A stretch of 64,000 nt of DNA. It comes from Gonocerus acuteangulatus (Eukaryota; Arthropoda; Insecta; Hemiptera; Coreidae). The DNA is taken from the NCBI GenBank assembly GCA_946811695.1, contig OX328126.1:87523085-87587084 (forward strand), given 5' to 3'. Each line of letters begins with the position of its first letter. The first letter of the stretch is position 1. Under the pieces are notes generated by a model that made no database searches, had not been told where the DNA came from, and saw only the letters and a program-made list of their open reading frames with translations. The translations under genes and the position numbers were made by a program. Of the stretch, positions 11,900 to 22,589 are shown one piece after another.

Positions 11900-13010
11900 A
11901 GATACTCTATTGTCCAAATATTTGCTAGTAAAGTATGTACGGAGGATGTTTTTGATTCGTTGAATTGTCACGATTTCGTGACCATTTTTCGGTATATTAA
12001 ATATAATAAAATATTTGCAGAACACTGATTAAAATAAAATAAATTTTAATAAAATATGAAGAGTTGTTCACTATTTTTGAAAGAATTAATAATTTTTTAA
12101 AATCCTACTCACTTTACTAGATTTTAGCTTATTCCATAAAAGAGTCCTTGCAAAAAATGAACTAAGTCATTCTTGGCATACTCGTTCAGTTTATGTCATG
12201 CCATTTACTGCTTTTCAAAAAGAAGTTATTGTGCTCAGTGATACTCTTCCCGATCTTGGCTATTGTGTTCCAAGGGCTATTGTGACGTTTTCATTTCCTT
12301 TCGTTCCGTAATGACTGGTGTCCATTACTGTTTACTGTTGAAAAGAAGTTCTGAAGACGTTTTCTTTTATCCCGATATGTCTTTTTTATCTTCTTGTTCA
12401 CCAAGATTCGTCGGGGACCTCAACAAACAATCCACCTCATGTTTATCTGATTGGAGCGCGGTGGAACGTGAGAGTCGAGTAGTTCTCTCTGTCTTGGGGT
12501 GTATAAATATTAAGGGGAGAGTCTTGATTAGACGGCTGGGAAGATTGATTACGCCACGTCTGGGAGGCGAGTTAGGCGACGTCTGGGAGGCAAGTTACGC
12601 CAGGGAAGTCAGGAGGTAAGGGGTTCGCCAGGGGTTTGGGGCCATAGTCTTGCCAGAGGGATGCGGGGTTCACTATTACTTATGCAGTCTGAGTAATTTC
12701 CCCTATCTCCTTCTTCGGGGGCCGCTCGCTGCTCGGATCTCTCAAGAACCAGCGTTTTTAAGGATTTACCAGGGTCATGTCGAGCAATATGTTAACAAAA
12801 TTGCAGGAGCCGAACACCAAAGTACATTCTCCATGTACGTAGGAAGTCTTCGTTCCATTAGTAAAAAAAAGAGTTTAAACTATAAAATATAAATACAAAA
12901 TAATATACTCAAATTACAACTAAATAAAGCTTAATACTTCCCAAGTGTTAGTTTTGTTCTTTTGAACACGTTTTCTTCTCTGTTTTTGATTTAGATAGCA
13001 TTTAACAGTA
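11900..13010. other. No recognisable gene
   Basis: AT-rich flank, then a less AT-rich island at about 12430-12720 with a TATA-like word (GTATAAATATTAAG near 12500). An LTR was considered but no second copy or primer-binding site is visible. Confidence 0.3.
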
Positions 13011-13020
13011 AAACGAGTAT

Positions 13021-13370
13021 TTCACTTATTTATTTATTTTATGTCCTTCGTTCCGTGGATGATAAGCCCACTAAGGTAAGTCTTCTAAGGAATCAGAGAG
13101 ATATTGAAACTGGTATTTATTTTTCCCCAAATTAAAACATTATTAAAAATAAAATGATTAATATAAATTTAAACTTTAAACTATAATGAATAAGAACTTA
13201 TTCATGGGAGAAAAATGTAGATTCATTAATTTGTCTTGGGGACCTTTATATGAAATCATATAATCCTGTACTTTTTAGATATGTTAAGATAATGTCAAGG
13301 AGGAGTACACATCTTTTTTATATACAATATATTTTATTGTCAATTCAGTATTACAAACTTCACACAATGG
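13021..13370 (-). pseudogene. 3' end of RNase H-type non-LTR retrotransposon
   Basis: The minus-strand frame ends LCEVCNTELTIKYIVYKKD, which matches the cysteine/histidine knuckle tail (CxxC...LTxxHIL) of I/Jockey-type ORF2 proteins and closely resembles TCRTCNSELTIKHIL at about 30.70-30.74 kb. Here H and the last C are replaced (KYIVYKKD), so the knuckle is degenerate. The stop is at 13284; a 3' untranslated stretch runs to a TAAATAAATAA-type tail at 13021-13041. It continues upstream into the 84-bp array. Confidence 0.65.
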
Positions 13371-13870
13371 GCTATCTGGTATTGTCATTAGGTACTGGTG
13401 AATAAGTCTTGAATGGCTAATAATTAAGTCTTGTATGAGTATTTCACACAATAGGCTATCTGGTATTGTCATTAGGTACTGGTGAATAAGTCTTGAATGG
13501 CTAATAAGTAAGTCTTGTATGAGTATTTCACACAATAGGCTATCTGGTATTGTCATTAGGTACTGGTGAATAAGTTTTGAATGGCTAATAAGTAAGTCTT
13601 GTACGAGTATTTCACACAATAGGCTATCTGGTATTGTCATTAGGTTGTGGTGAATAAGTCTTGAATGGCTAATAAGTAAGTCTTGTATGAGTATTTCACA
13701 CAATAGGCTATCTGGTATTGTCATTATGTTCTGGTGAATAAGTGTTGAATGGCTAATAAGTAAGTCTTGTATGAGTATTTCACACAATAGGCTATCTGGT
13801 ATTGTCATTAGGTACTGGTGAATAAGTCTTGAATGGCTAATAAGTAAGTATTCTATGAGTATTTTAGTAA
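13330..13870 (-). repeat. 84-bp tandem array from retrotransposon coding sequence
   Basis: GGCTATCTGGTATTGTC recurs at 13370, 13454, 13538 and onward every 84 bp, about six to seven units. The unit is 28 codons, so the minus frame stays open for 198 residues repeating SRLIHQYLMTIPDSLLCEIL. That block resembles the segment before the knuckle of the adjacent ORF2 remnant (IGHTRLTHSYLM...PxC in relatives). The array is an in-frame amplification of the end of a retrotransposon ORF rather than a new gene. Confidence 0.8.
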
Positions 13871-13979
13871 AAAGAGGCAAGTAAATGAGAAAAAGTATTA
13901 CAGTGTTTCCAAGAGCGAACGCTAAGAAAAAGGATGAAGCACTTCCCGCCTAGGATACTCTGTTTCCTGTTGTGGCGCT

Positions 13980-14800
13980 TTATTTAATTTTTTTTTTTAT
14001 TTATTTATTTTACGAGCTTCGCAACAACGGCGACTTGCTCTTTTTTTTTAAGATACAGTAAAAAATACAGATTTATATGTTCACAATTATCAGTAACATA
14101 GTACTAAATACAACAAAAGTTTGAAAAGAGCATACGACAAAAGTTAGGAGGTTTGTGGTAAGAATTATGTGCTAAACATTATTTAGAGCCTTGCTATTTG
14201 AAATATAATTAATATATTTACATAACTTATCACTAAAACTAACTACAATTTTTTATTACGTCATGATGGGTGCTACATGTTGTAGTTTTCCATTAATGAC
14301 CAAGTAAAATTGAGTAATAATTACATAATAGAAAACAAAAATAATAATAATAATTACACAATAGAAAAAAAAAAATTCTTTTGTTTCTTCAGATTCTGTG
14401 ATACATGTTTATGTGTTTTAAACAATGGAGTATAGAGTGTATGTATGGACTTTGTATGTATGGACTGTGGCGCTTTAAATCTTCCTTCTTATCAAGTATT
14501 CATTTTTTTTTCTTTTGGAAATGTCAAAATCTACCGATAAGTGCTTGAAGAGATAGATCATAAAAAACATTTTCCAAAAATTCTTTCATAAGCTAAAAGT
14601 TTCTACCTTATAGAAAAAATGTTAACATGATAAGTTATTCAGAGTGATTTCTTTCTATACATATTTATTGTAATATGTAGATTTGCACAGTTGTGTATAT
14701 ATGTAACAAATACTTTGTATTTTACAACTATTATGACTGCTAGTATTAAATATTATAATTGCATTGCTCTTCTGACAAATATTTTACTTTTTAACAAGAA
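13980..14800. other. Probable retroposon 3' tail; otherwise featureless
   Basis: TTTATTTATTTATTTTACGAGC at about 13996-14017 looks like the (AAATA)n end of a minus-strand retroposon, as at 13.02 and 30.41 kb. The remainder is very AT-rich, without a recognisable gene. Confidence 0.35.
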
Positions 14801-14810
14801 TTTACATTAT

Positions 14811-15637
14811 AAAGGACCCCGCCCTTTCCTAATGGAAAATGGCTTTCGGTCCCCCCCCCTCCACTCACGGGGATTGGGGGAAAGCTTTTTTTGCAATTAT
14901 CGTCTATCCATTATCATTTGAAGATCTTTTCGAAGGCAATACACTGAGACCTTGCCTCAAACCCTTACCCCACCCCCACCCCAACCCCAACCCCACCTCT
15001 AGCTCGTATGTATCAAAAAAAGGCCATTTTTTGCACAAAAAAAAAAAGTGTTCTGTTAGCAGACTTTAACATTAGTAGCCCTGAAAAGGGCCGCTTTTTG
15101 TCTCTTAGACTACTGTCTTCTGTTTTGTCTTTTCGTTTGCTATCGATCAGCTGCATGTAACGTATGATTCAGCAAGTAAGAAGTCGGATATTTGATGTTT
15201 TGATTTTGACGAGCTTATCCCAAGGGGTTGGGGGTGGGGTAAGGGTGTGAGGCAAGGTTTCAGTGTATTGCTGTCGAAAAGATCTTCAAATGATAATGGA
15301 TACACGATAATTGCAAAAAAAGCTTTCCCCCAATCCTCGTGAGTGGAGGGGGGGGGGGGGGGGGGGGGGAGTGTCAAATGTGGTGTCGTTCGAAAGATAA
15401 TTGATACGTATTCTTTTTTACTGCCAAATGGATTGGGAAACAATTCAAACAGACATCTCGAGATTTTGCAAAAATTAAAAATGCAAAACTTCGGATACCC
15501 AAAAGTACCAAAAGTTTTAACTTTCGGGTTTTGTGCCCATGGAGACTTTTGTTCAGAAAGACTTTCTCTATTTAACGAGCATAGTTTCGTTCAATTTGAC
15601 CGAAAGCCATTTTCCATTAGAAAAGGGCGGGGTCCTT
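14811..15637. mobile_element. Foldback element with interrupted inverted repeat
   Basis: The left arm AAAGGACCCCGCCCTTTCC (14811 on) pairs with AAAGGGCGGGGTCCTTT ending near 15637. Inner arms 14850-14985 and 15212-15350 pair over about 135 bp (words GGGGAAAGCTTTTTTTGCAA, AAGATCTTTTCGA). The right arm holds about 245 extra bases, starting with a long G run at 15347. There is no coding frame of note and no clear target duplication. Confidence 0.65.
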
Positions 15638-16036
15638 TCTATGAAGAAATCTTTGGATACTGAAGGCCTTAAGGAAGCGTAGGAATGAACACTTTTTCTG
15701 AAAGAAGTTGTTTCGTAATTGAAAATTGTACAAGAATCCTTTTTATAAAGCCCTCTCCATTAGATTGGAGATTCCTGAATTGGAGAAAGGTTGGACAGGA
15801 TATTCGCATTCTTTAGAACACTAAAAGACTAAGTTTTTCAAGCAATATAACAGAATTAAAGCCTGCTCTAAAATATTCTTGTTTCATTCAAGACGTCATA
15901 AGAAAGTGGAATAAAATTTAATTTATCCTATCCACGTTATAAATTTTCCTTTGTCGTGCATGCTTCTTTCTCTTGATATAACACCTCTTCAGGGAACAAT
16001 CACGCTTACACAATATTTATTACTCTTTCTCAAGGA

Positions 16037-16806
16037 AAAAAAGTCCATCACGCAGGAGCTGCATAACTAAGCACTTTCCTCAGAATTTGGGTAGTGTAGA
16101 CTGCTTTCCAGAACAATTTGCCTCATATTATCGTATTTTGATCTAACGCAGGAACAGGATACAGTCCCTCTAGCGCTCCTTGCGGCGCCTTTGTGGACCT
16201 ATGTCTGGCTGGCTTTTCTATTGAAATATATTACAAAGTAAACCCCCCTTTCCGATTGACCGATTCAGCTCATTTTTATAACACTTCTTTCTCATGAGTT
16301 ACCCACGACGTATACCGCGTTTCGTTAGAATACAGCAGAAATTACGACCAGTATGAGTATATTAGGAATTTGGGTCCGGAGTAAACCCCCCCCCCTCCTA
16401 ATGAACCTATTTAGTTTATTTTTACATCACATATTTACCTGTAGATTACCACTACGAATACCGACTTTCGTCGAAATATACCTAAAATCACGGCTGGTAG
16501 TGGCGAATTGGTATTGTCGGTCCGGAGTAAACCCCCCCCCCCCCTCCTTATGAAACGATTTAGTTCATTTTTATATCTCACTTTTCTCTCTATATTACCA
16601 CTACGAATACCAAGTTTCGTTGAAATATAACAAATATTACGGCTGAAATGGTCAAATTAGTGTTTTGGGTTAGGGTAAACCCCCCCTTCCGGTGGACCGA
16701 TTTTGGTGGTTAACGAACTCGTTCAATCGTTTGCTAATTGACTGCTATATACCAAGTTTCGTGACGAAGAAACAAAAACTCTGGCCGCTAGCTATCGTGT
16801 TAACAG

Positions 16807-16841
<35 letters not shown>

Positions 16842-16863
16842 TATATATATATATATATATATA

Positions 16864-16918
<55 letters not shown>

Positions 16919-17040
16919 TTTAACGGGGGTCATTTTCGGTGTCTACTAGGTAGGATCGATAAAGATTTGAAGAAATTTTTCAAAAATTCCGTCATGAGTT
17001 CAACCTCAATAGCTACTTTCCTTCGGAGGAAACTGCTAAA
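16037..17040 (-). mobile_element. Helentron-like element, family B copy 1
   Basis: Read on minus, the 5' end is TTTTAGCAGTTTCCTCCGAAGG with a TTTCC/GGAAA stem-loop. The 3' end has GAGGAAAGTGCTTAGTTATG and then CAGCTCCTGCGTGATGGAC plus T's. The 5' AGCACTTTCC-type motif and the internal GGAAAGTGCT are subterminal inverted repeats. The 3' tip closely matches family A (CAG.TCCTGCG...CGGAC). The interior has (TA)n at 16809-16914 and repeated blocks of about 150 bp beginning at runs of C (GTAAACCCCCCC). No protein is encoded. Confidence 0.62.
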
Positions 17041-17090
17041 ACAGATAGAAGAAGAAACTGCTACAAAATGTTCACCGTTTCAAGCAATTT

Positions 17091-17303
17091 TTAACACGAC
17101 ATCAGGAGCTTATAGGTTCTCTCTTCCTGTTTCCCGGCATATATACTACCTGTGAGGTTTTTAACACCACATCAGGAGCTTATAGGTTCTCTCTTCCTGT
17201 TTCCCGGCATATATACTACCTGTGAGGTTTTTAACACCACATCAGGAGCTTATAGGTTCTCTCTTCCTGTTTCCCGGCATATATACTACCTGTGAGGTTT
17301 TTA
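17091..17303. repeat. 70-bp tandem triplication
   Basis: Three copies starting TTAACACGACATCAGGAGC (17091) and TTAACACCACATCAGGAGC (17161, 17231), almost identical, so recent. It starts about 50 bp beyond the 5' end of the family B element. Confidence 0.95.
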
Positions 17304-17475
17304 AATCGAACATGGTTGAGACCCGGTTGTGTCAGATAGATCATGGTGATGACGGCAAAACGTTCCAATTTTGTTCTATGCTAATGGAGGAGCATCATCC
17401 ACGACCTAAGGAAGCCGGCTGTAATGCTGAAGAAATGTTGCGTTTTTCAAAACCGCACTCATGGTTCCATCCATT

Positions 17476-17935
17476 TTCATTCTTAGCCTTCTAGGTTTTA
17501 GTAAAGCCTTCAATACCTTTGACCATAACATACTTCTTTCCAAACTCCAATCTTTCTCTTTCTCCAACAGTGCTCTGACCTGGTTCCAATTATTTATCTC
17601 TAACCGCTCCCAGTCTGTAGTCATTCCAAACAAACCCCAATCCTCCACCCTTACACTGGACCGAGGTGTTGCACAGGGATCCTCTCTATCCCCAACACTG
17701 TTTGCAGCCTACATAAACGATCTACCTTTCCTTCCCTCCGTCTGAGCTATTTGAGGCAGCAAGAAAGATGCAAGGAGACTTGGACAGGACACAGCTTGGG
17801 CCAAGACCAACAAATTAATGATGAACGCTGAGAAGTCCAAAGCGATAGTGATAGGCTCAGCTCCCCTCTTGAAATCTCTCCCTCCTATCCTCCCTTCCTT
17901 CACCATTCACTCCAGTCCTTTCTAGTAAGTAAGCG
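17476..17935 (+). pseudogene. Non-LTR reverse transcriptase fragment (CR1/Jockey type)
   Basis: The translation contains LGFSKAFNTFDHNILLSKL (RT motif with the first catalytic Asp region; the consensus DFSKAFD reads GFSKAFN here, so acidic residues are lost), GVAQGSSLSPTLFAAYIND (the PQG..L.P motif, with P changed to A), and after a stop and frame changes TNKLMMNAEKSKAIVIGSAP, the thumb region. The YADD catalytic motif that should lie between them is missing, so an internal deletion as well as frameshifts inactivated it. It could belong to the same family as the tail at 10580-11539, which cannot be tested because the two do not overlap. Confidence 0.75.
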
Positions 17936-18000
17936 TAGGATAGGGCGTAGATTTAAGCCCGGCTCCAGGTTCGAATCCGATGAACAGGAGCTCTCCTTTT
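17936..18000 (+). repeat. Possible tRNA-like SINE fragment
   Basis: Has a box-B-like word GGTTCGAATCC near 17971 preceded by GTAAGCGTAGGATAGGG. No second copy seen and no clear tail, so weak. Confidence 0.25.
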
Positions 18001-18254
18001 TATATTAAATATGTTGAGACATATCATTATTTTACTAGGTAAGATTTTGCAATTGCATCATAAGTTTTTGTAATGTTAGATTTTATTCAATTATTTAACT
18101 TTAATTCTGTGAATAAAATGTCCTAGCATAACTATTTTTTTGTTATTCATTGAATTATTTCTTTTCCAAGCTTATGGTCATTACCAGCAACCTAAATCGC
18201 GCCCTGACGCACTGAGGGGAGAAAGAGCGAAAAGAGTGTAAGATCCAGATAGAT

Positions 18255-18289
18255 ATGGAGTGTTTGTTTGTGTGTGTCTGTGTGTGAGA

Positions 18290-18325
<36 letters not shown>

Positions 18326-18515
18326 AAGAGAGCGAGCGAGAGTGAGAGAGAGAGAGAGTAAGAGATCCTAGATATATGTACTGCAGCTGGCTCCATAACC
18401 CACACGGCTAGTTGCTAATTGATGTCTGCAGTCATTAACACGCTCACTCTCTCTAATGGACCTAACACTCACTGCCTTACTTCTTACACACACACACACA
18501 CACACACACTCTCAC

Positions 18516-18575
<60 letters not shown>
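18255..18575. repeat. GT/GA, CA and TA microsatellite cluster
   Basis: (GT)n and (GA)n at about 18258-18358, (CA)n at 18486-18508 and (TA)n at 18516-18575, separated by about 120 bp. Confidence 0.9.
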
Positions 18576-18579
<4 letters not shown>

Positions 18580-18599
18580 AACTTCTATGTCGGTTTAAC

Positions 18600-18984
18600 C
18601 TCTTACGCTATATTTCCTTTAAAAGCAGCTCAATATGCAAAATGTGATTGATTGCATTGAGCATCACAACAGGCAGTGAAACGCGCAACGATCTTGCAGT
18701 TTCTAAAAGTTGAACATTTGTCAAGCTTTCGTTATCTTTCCACAAAAATTCAATTTTTTTTTTTTTTAAATAATTTTTTGCTTCATTAATTGCTTTATTG
18801 ATGTCCGCAAAATTTAATAACCATCCACTGTCCAAGTTGATAAAATTCCAATTGCAAATTTCAAATTTGTAATTATATTAGCAAATTCTAAAGAGTTCGA
18901 ACTGCATGACTTAATTGGTAAATGACATTACAAAGAATCAGATTCAGTTTTGTTCAGTGACGCAATAAGGAAAATTTTACGTTT
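18600..18984. other. No recognisable gene
   Basis: AT-rich; a short minus-strand frame (18608-18835) has no family motif. Confidence 0.35.
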
Positions 18985-18985
18985 C

Positions 18986-19047
<62 letters not shown>
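18985..19047. repeat. (TA)n microsatellite
   Basis: Pure TA run next to the A-rich end of the R2-like element. Confidence 0.9.
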
Positions 19048-19050
<3 letters not shown>

Positions 19051-19064
19051 ATTTTATTTGAAGA

Positions 19065-19802
19065 TAAAACTACAACATAATGAATACACAAAAAAAAACA
19101 TTGTTGTACAAAATGGCTTATGATACAAAAATACAAAATGAGCGTCTCCTTCGCTCAAGATTTGCTTGGCTTGCTAGCAAGCCTTGCTTAAATTATTATC
19201 TCCTAAGTATTAAAACTATATTAACTAGCTAATCCTTAACAATCTAATACGTGAATACAATTTAAATAAATAGTAAACTAAAGACAATAGAAATTACTTA
19301 TGCTACAATTACCGAGAGCAGTTGTCTCCATAAAACTAAGTAAAAACATGAATGAGTAGAAAACATTCATAATTTAGAAGTAATACATGTAAACAAAACA
19401 AAACAACAACAAAAAAGAACCTAATAACTCTGGATTTTCAATTTAACTACAACTCCTTATTAAATAGATTGTTTGGCTCAGTACTGCACTTGAAAGACAA
19501 AGAAAAATAAGTAAATACATATAAGAGAAAAAGAAGAATTTTAACAAATATTAAATAAATAGATAAATATATACAGTAAAATAACCTATACAAACTTGTA
19601 TACATAAAAAAATTCAAGATATTCATGTTTAAAAAAGAGCAATCAATTATACAAACTATATACTCAGGATAAAATAACTGCCGGCTAATTAACTAATACT
19701 GAATTATCAGTCTAATTTGATAAATTTATCATCTAGTGAGCATCTTGTATTACAACTAACGTAGTAAAATTATCGCCTTCACTGAACAATAATGTCTCCA
19801 TA
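19065..19802 (-). other. Probable 3' untranslated region of R2-like element
   Basis: AT-rich sequence downstream (minus) of the stop at 19803, ending in an AAATAAAATAAAAT-type tail at about 19049-19062 next to (TA)n. The link to the R2-like CDS is inferred from position. Confidence 0.45.
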
Positions 19803-20405
19803 TCAGCGGCCGTGCGCTGCTAACAGAGCCCTCCATCTGCCAAAGATGACACTAGATCCTTTCAGAACTCGTGCGGTGATTTTCCTAAGACAAGTTGTAG
19901 AGACGCCAAGATCTTTAAGACTCCTCGCAGAGGCTCCGCACCAGACTCCCCTCCAGCTGACTGTGCAGGATGTGACATTCACATGAGTGAGCGGCACACC
20001 AAACATACGGCCTACTGCCAAGCGGACGTCAAGAGCACTATACTTCTTGCATTTCTCACGATGAGCCGAGCCTAGATCAAGAGATGCATTAACTATTTGA
20101 GCGTCCACTATTGTGACTCTTCCATCCTTAGCCGCAATAATGTCGGGCTTCCAGCGGCGACCTCCAGCTCTCAAAGTTGTCTCAATGTGGACTTCGAAAC
20201 CCTTCTTGGCTAGGGTATCACCCAGTACCCAACCACGGAATCATGCCTCAAGCATCGGCCTCCATGTGAAACATAGCACTTTTGGACAGCGTGAGTACCG
20301 GTTTCATTCTCTAAGCAACCAGCCCTGCAACGAAGTACCCGGCCCCCACGCCTTCCTCTTGTGCATCTAACAGTTGTAGGTAGGGCATTGATGTGAGTTC
20401 GGACA
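19803..20405 (-). pseudogene. R2-like retrotransposon endonuclease end (truncated)
   Basis: Two minus frames join across a frameshift near 20218. The first has [20 protein letters not shown], then CRAGC...[20 protein letters not shown], the C..C...H...C knuckle of R2-clade proteins. The second has the restriction-like endonuclease: KKGFEVHIETTLR, GRRWKPDIIAAKDG, VDAQIV (PD..D core, the nicking active site), HREKCKKY, and the tail VTSCTVSWRGVWC...LGVSTTCLRKITARVLKGSS. Such proteins nick target DNA for target-primed reverse transcription. Everything upstream, including the RT, is missing; the break falls at the (TA)n at 20413. The stop at 19803 is in the expected place. No flanking 28S rDNA is seen, so this is not a canonical R2 insertion site. 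Confidence 0.85.
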
Positions 20406-20412
20406 AACTGGG

Positions 20413-20417
20413 TAATA

Positions 20418-20485
<68 letters not shown>

Positions 20486-20500
20486 CATACATATATATAC

Positions 20501-20557
<57 letters not shown>
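20413..20557. repeat. (TA)n tract with interspersed TACATA
   Basis: A 145-bp TA tract with periodic C interruptions at the truncated 5' edge of the R2-like relic. Confidence 0.95.
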
Positions 20558-20560
<3 letters not shown>

Positions 20561-20819
20561 CACTTTTTCTTGTTTCTTTTTCTGGCAGTGGTCGATAAAG
20601 TAGTACACTCTTGGTTCACATTAACTACTTTTTTTTTTTTTTTTTTTTTTTTTCTTTTTACTGGCGTACATATCCTCAGTCTTCGGATTTACAAGATTAC
20701 TGTACCTTCAGGAATCTGGTTGATCCTATTTTGAAACTTTGGTTTGAAAGTGTAACACTTACCATCCGAGGACTGGTGAAGAAGGAACGGTAAACGATTT
20801 TCACAAAATGGTATATAAA

Positions 20820-21170
20820 TGTTTAGAATTCTCGACTGGAAAGGACTATCTGAGACCATTATGAGCTGCTAGACAAGAATCCATAAAGAGCTGGGCGGGC
20901 GAGAAGACCCGGTATCTGAATCCATTGCTAGAGATCCTGGATAAATCCTTTGTCCCGCCTCTAGTATCCATACTAAGCCAAGGATACTTCCACTAGAAGG
21001 CTTATCTACAATCCTTAGCGTATCCTGGATTATCTTCAGTACCCGTTACCTATCTTCGTTCATCCTCTAGGTGTTTATAGTCATCTCATTCATTCTTATC
21101 TCTTCTTTTTCTTTGAGAAACATTTTTTAATTTTTTTTTAGAGTCTTACGATATGGCTGTTGATATTTAT
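20820..21170. other. No recognisable gene
   Basis: Less AT-rich, with repeated ATCCT/AGGAT words; no coding or repeat assignment. Confidence 0.3.
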
Positions 21171-21679
21171 TTGATGGCGCACATTCAATGTTGGGCCAAA
21201 CTAAAAACTAAAACTAAAATGAAAACAAAATTCACTTTTTGGAATAAACTAAAACTAAACTAAAAATTGCAACCTAAAACAAAACTAAAACTAAATATTT
21301 GGGAATTGACTAAAAACTAAATTAAAGCTTTAGTTTAGTTTAGTTTTACTAAAATAACATGAATTAATATAAATCATATGTTATTTCGATACTTAAGTAA
21401 ATTATCAAAACTAATAGAACTTGCTTAAGAATAAGAAATTGTGGCTTTTTCTCGTAATTTGCAAAGATATGTTCTTTGATAAACTAAATTAGTTAACTAA
21501 AAACTAAAACTAAACTAAAATCACAAATTTAGGTCTCTATTACTAAACTAAACTAATTACCTTACTAAAAACGGAGTCCACATGATTAATAATTATACAA
21601 ATCTAAAACTAAACTAAAACTAAAACTAAAAATACAACATTAGTTTAGTTTTAGTTAGAGAAAACTAACGTTAGTTTAG

Positions 21680-21946
21680 GTCACTGCTACTTAATAAAAC
21701 TACATTTTATCATAAAAATGGTTTTATTGTGCCGACGTTTCGGCTTGAACTTCAAGCCTTCATCAGGGCGATGGGAAGATAGAGAACTATTCCTCACAAA
21801 TGCGGGATCATTTCTGAGAAATGATCCCGCATTTGTGAGGAATAGTTCTCTATCTTCCCATCGCCCTGATGAAGGCTTGAAGTTCAAGCCTATACAAAAT
21901 AAAACCATTTTTATGCTAAAATGTAGTTTTATTAAGTAGCAGTGAC
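21680..21946. mobile_element. Palindromic hammerhead-bearing element (PLE-related)
   Basis: Near-perfect hairpin: the left arm from GTCACTGCTACTTAATAAAA (21680) pairs with the right arm ending at 21946, centred near 21812 (ATTTCTGAGAAAT). The left arm holds an intact minus-strand hammerhead; the right arm lacks the GAAACGTC segment (TTCAAGCCTATACAAAAT). Bases after the right arm (GAACCCCGACAATC) resemble those after the 62.6-kb hammerhead (GAAACCCCGACGATC), so both belong to one family. Confidence 0.75.
21729..21771 (-). ncRNA. Hammerhead ribozyme (intact core)
   Basis: The minus strand reads CGCC-CTGATGA, stem II GGCTTGAA/TTCAAGCC, GAAA, then a self-complementary ACGT stem III and cleavage site C, followed by GGC. 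This satisfies the CUGANGA...GAAA...UH core. Stem I pairs GCC with GGC. The short palindromic stem III matches the minimal hammerheads known from Penelope-like elements, which act as dimers. Activity is inferred. Confidence 0.8.
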
Positions 21947-22589
21947 CGAACCCCGACAATCCCTACCTTGCATCATCTACGGTCAACGATCGCCTCTCAA
22001 TAACGTTAGTTTAGTTTACTAACGTTAGTTTTGGCCAACACTGCGCACATTAAAGATATCAAAAATATATTTCCTAAATAGCTCACAAATAACAGACTAT
22101 ACATAATAGATAAATTTTGAGGAAAAGGTTAAGGATATTAACAAATTACACTACTCAAGTTGAGAAATATCCCTAAGAATTTCATTACTTCATAACAACG
22201 TTAGAAACTACTTGTCTATCTTCAGGAATTCTACAATTATACACATATTATTAGATAACGAAACAATATCCTTTTAAATGAAGCAGTATTGAGTCAATCC
22301 ATTTAAAATGGTCCAGAAAAAAATAAACTGTTTGCTTGATCATTTTTTAAAAAAATGATATTTTTACCGTCAATTACGTATGAAATCAGTAGTTAAAAAG
22401 ATTTTTTTTTTTTTCATTGTTTTCATTGTTTCTCTATGGTTTGCTCTATCTTTTACGTTTTCTTTACTATTTGAGTATTTAGAATTAAAAAATAAATAAA
22501 ATAAAAACGTCAAAAACGGCTTTTTGAGAAATTCAAATATTTGTTTTCAATGGCGGTTTTCAGGTATTGGAGCTCAAAATATTCAAGTA

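Larger units (their letters stand above)
21186..22043. mobile_element. hAT-like non-autonomous element with 8-bp TSD
   Basis: Ends CAATGTTGGGCCAAAC and (inverted) CAGTGTTGGCCAAAAC are flanked by the identical 8-mer CGCACATT at 21178-21185 and 22044-22051. An 8-bp duplication is the hAT signature. The interior is packed with AAACTAAAACT words and, near the right end, their complements, which are possible subterminal binding repeats. No transposase is visible. A palindromic hammerhead element is nested at 21680-21946. Confidence 0.8.

Noticed and set aside
12400..12720. LTR with TATA box
   Set aside because: No second copy, no primer-binding site and no TG...CA ends found.
15147..15663. Proline- or glycine-rich frames at 15.15-15.66 kb
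   Set aside because: They arise from the G/C homopolymers of the foldback arms.
20393..20734. Open frames of alternating Tyr-Ile across (TA)n tracts here and at many other places
   Set aside because: They are translations of TA microsatellites; no start context, no conserved domain.
21687..21959. Two overlapping frames with identical peptide on opposite strands
   Set aside because: This is a direct result of the DNA palindrome, not a protein.
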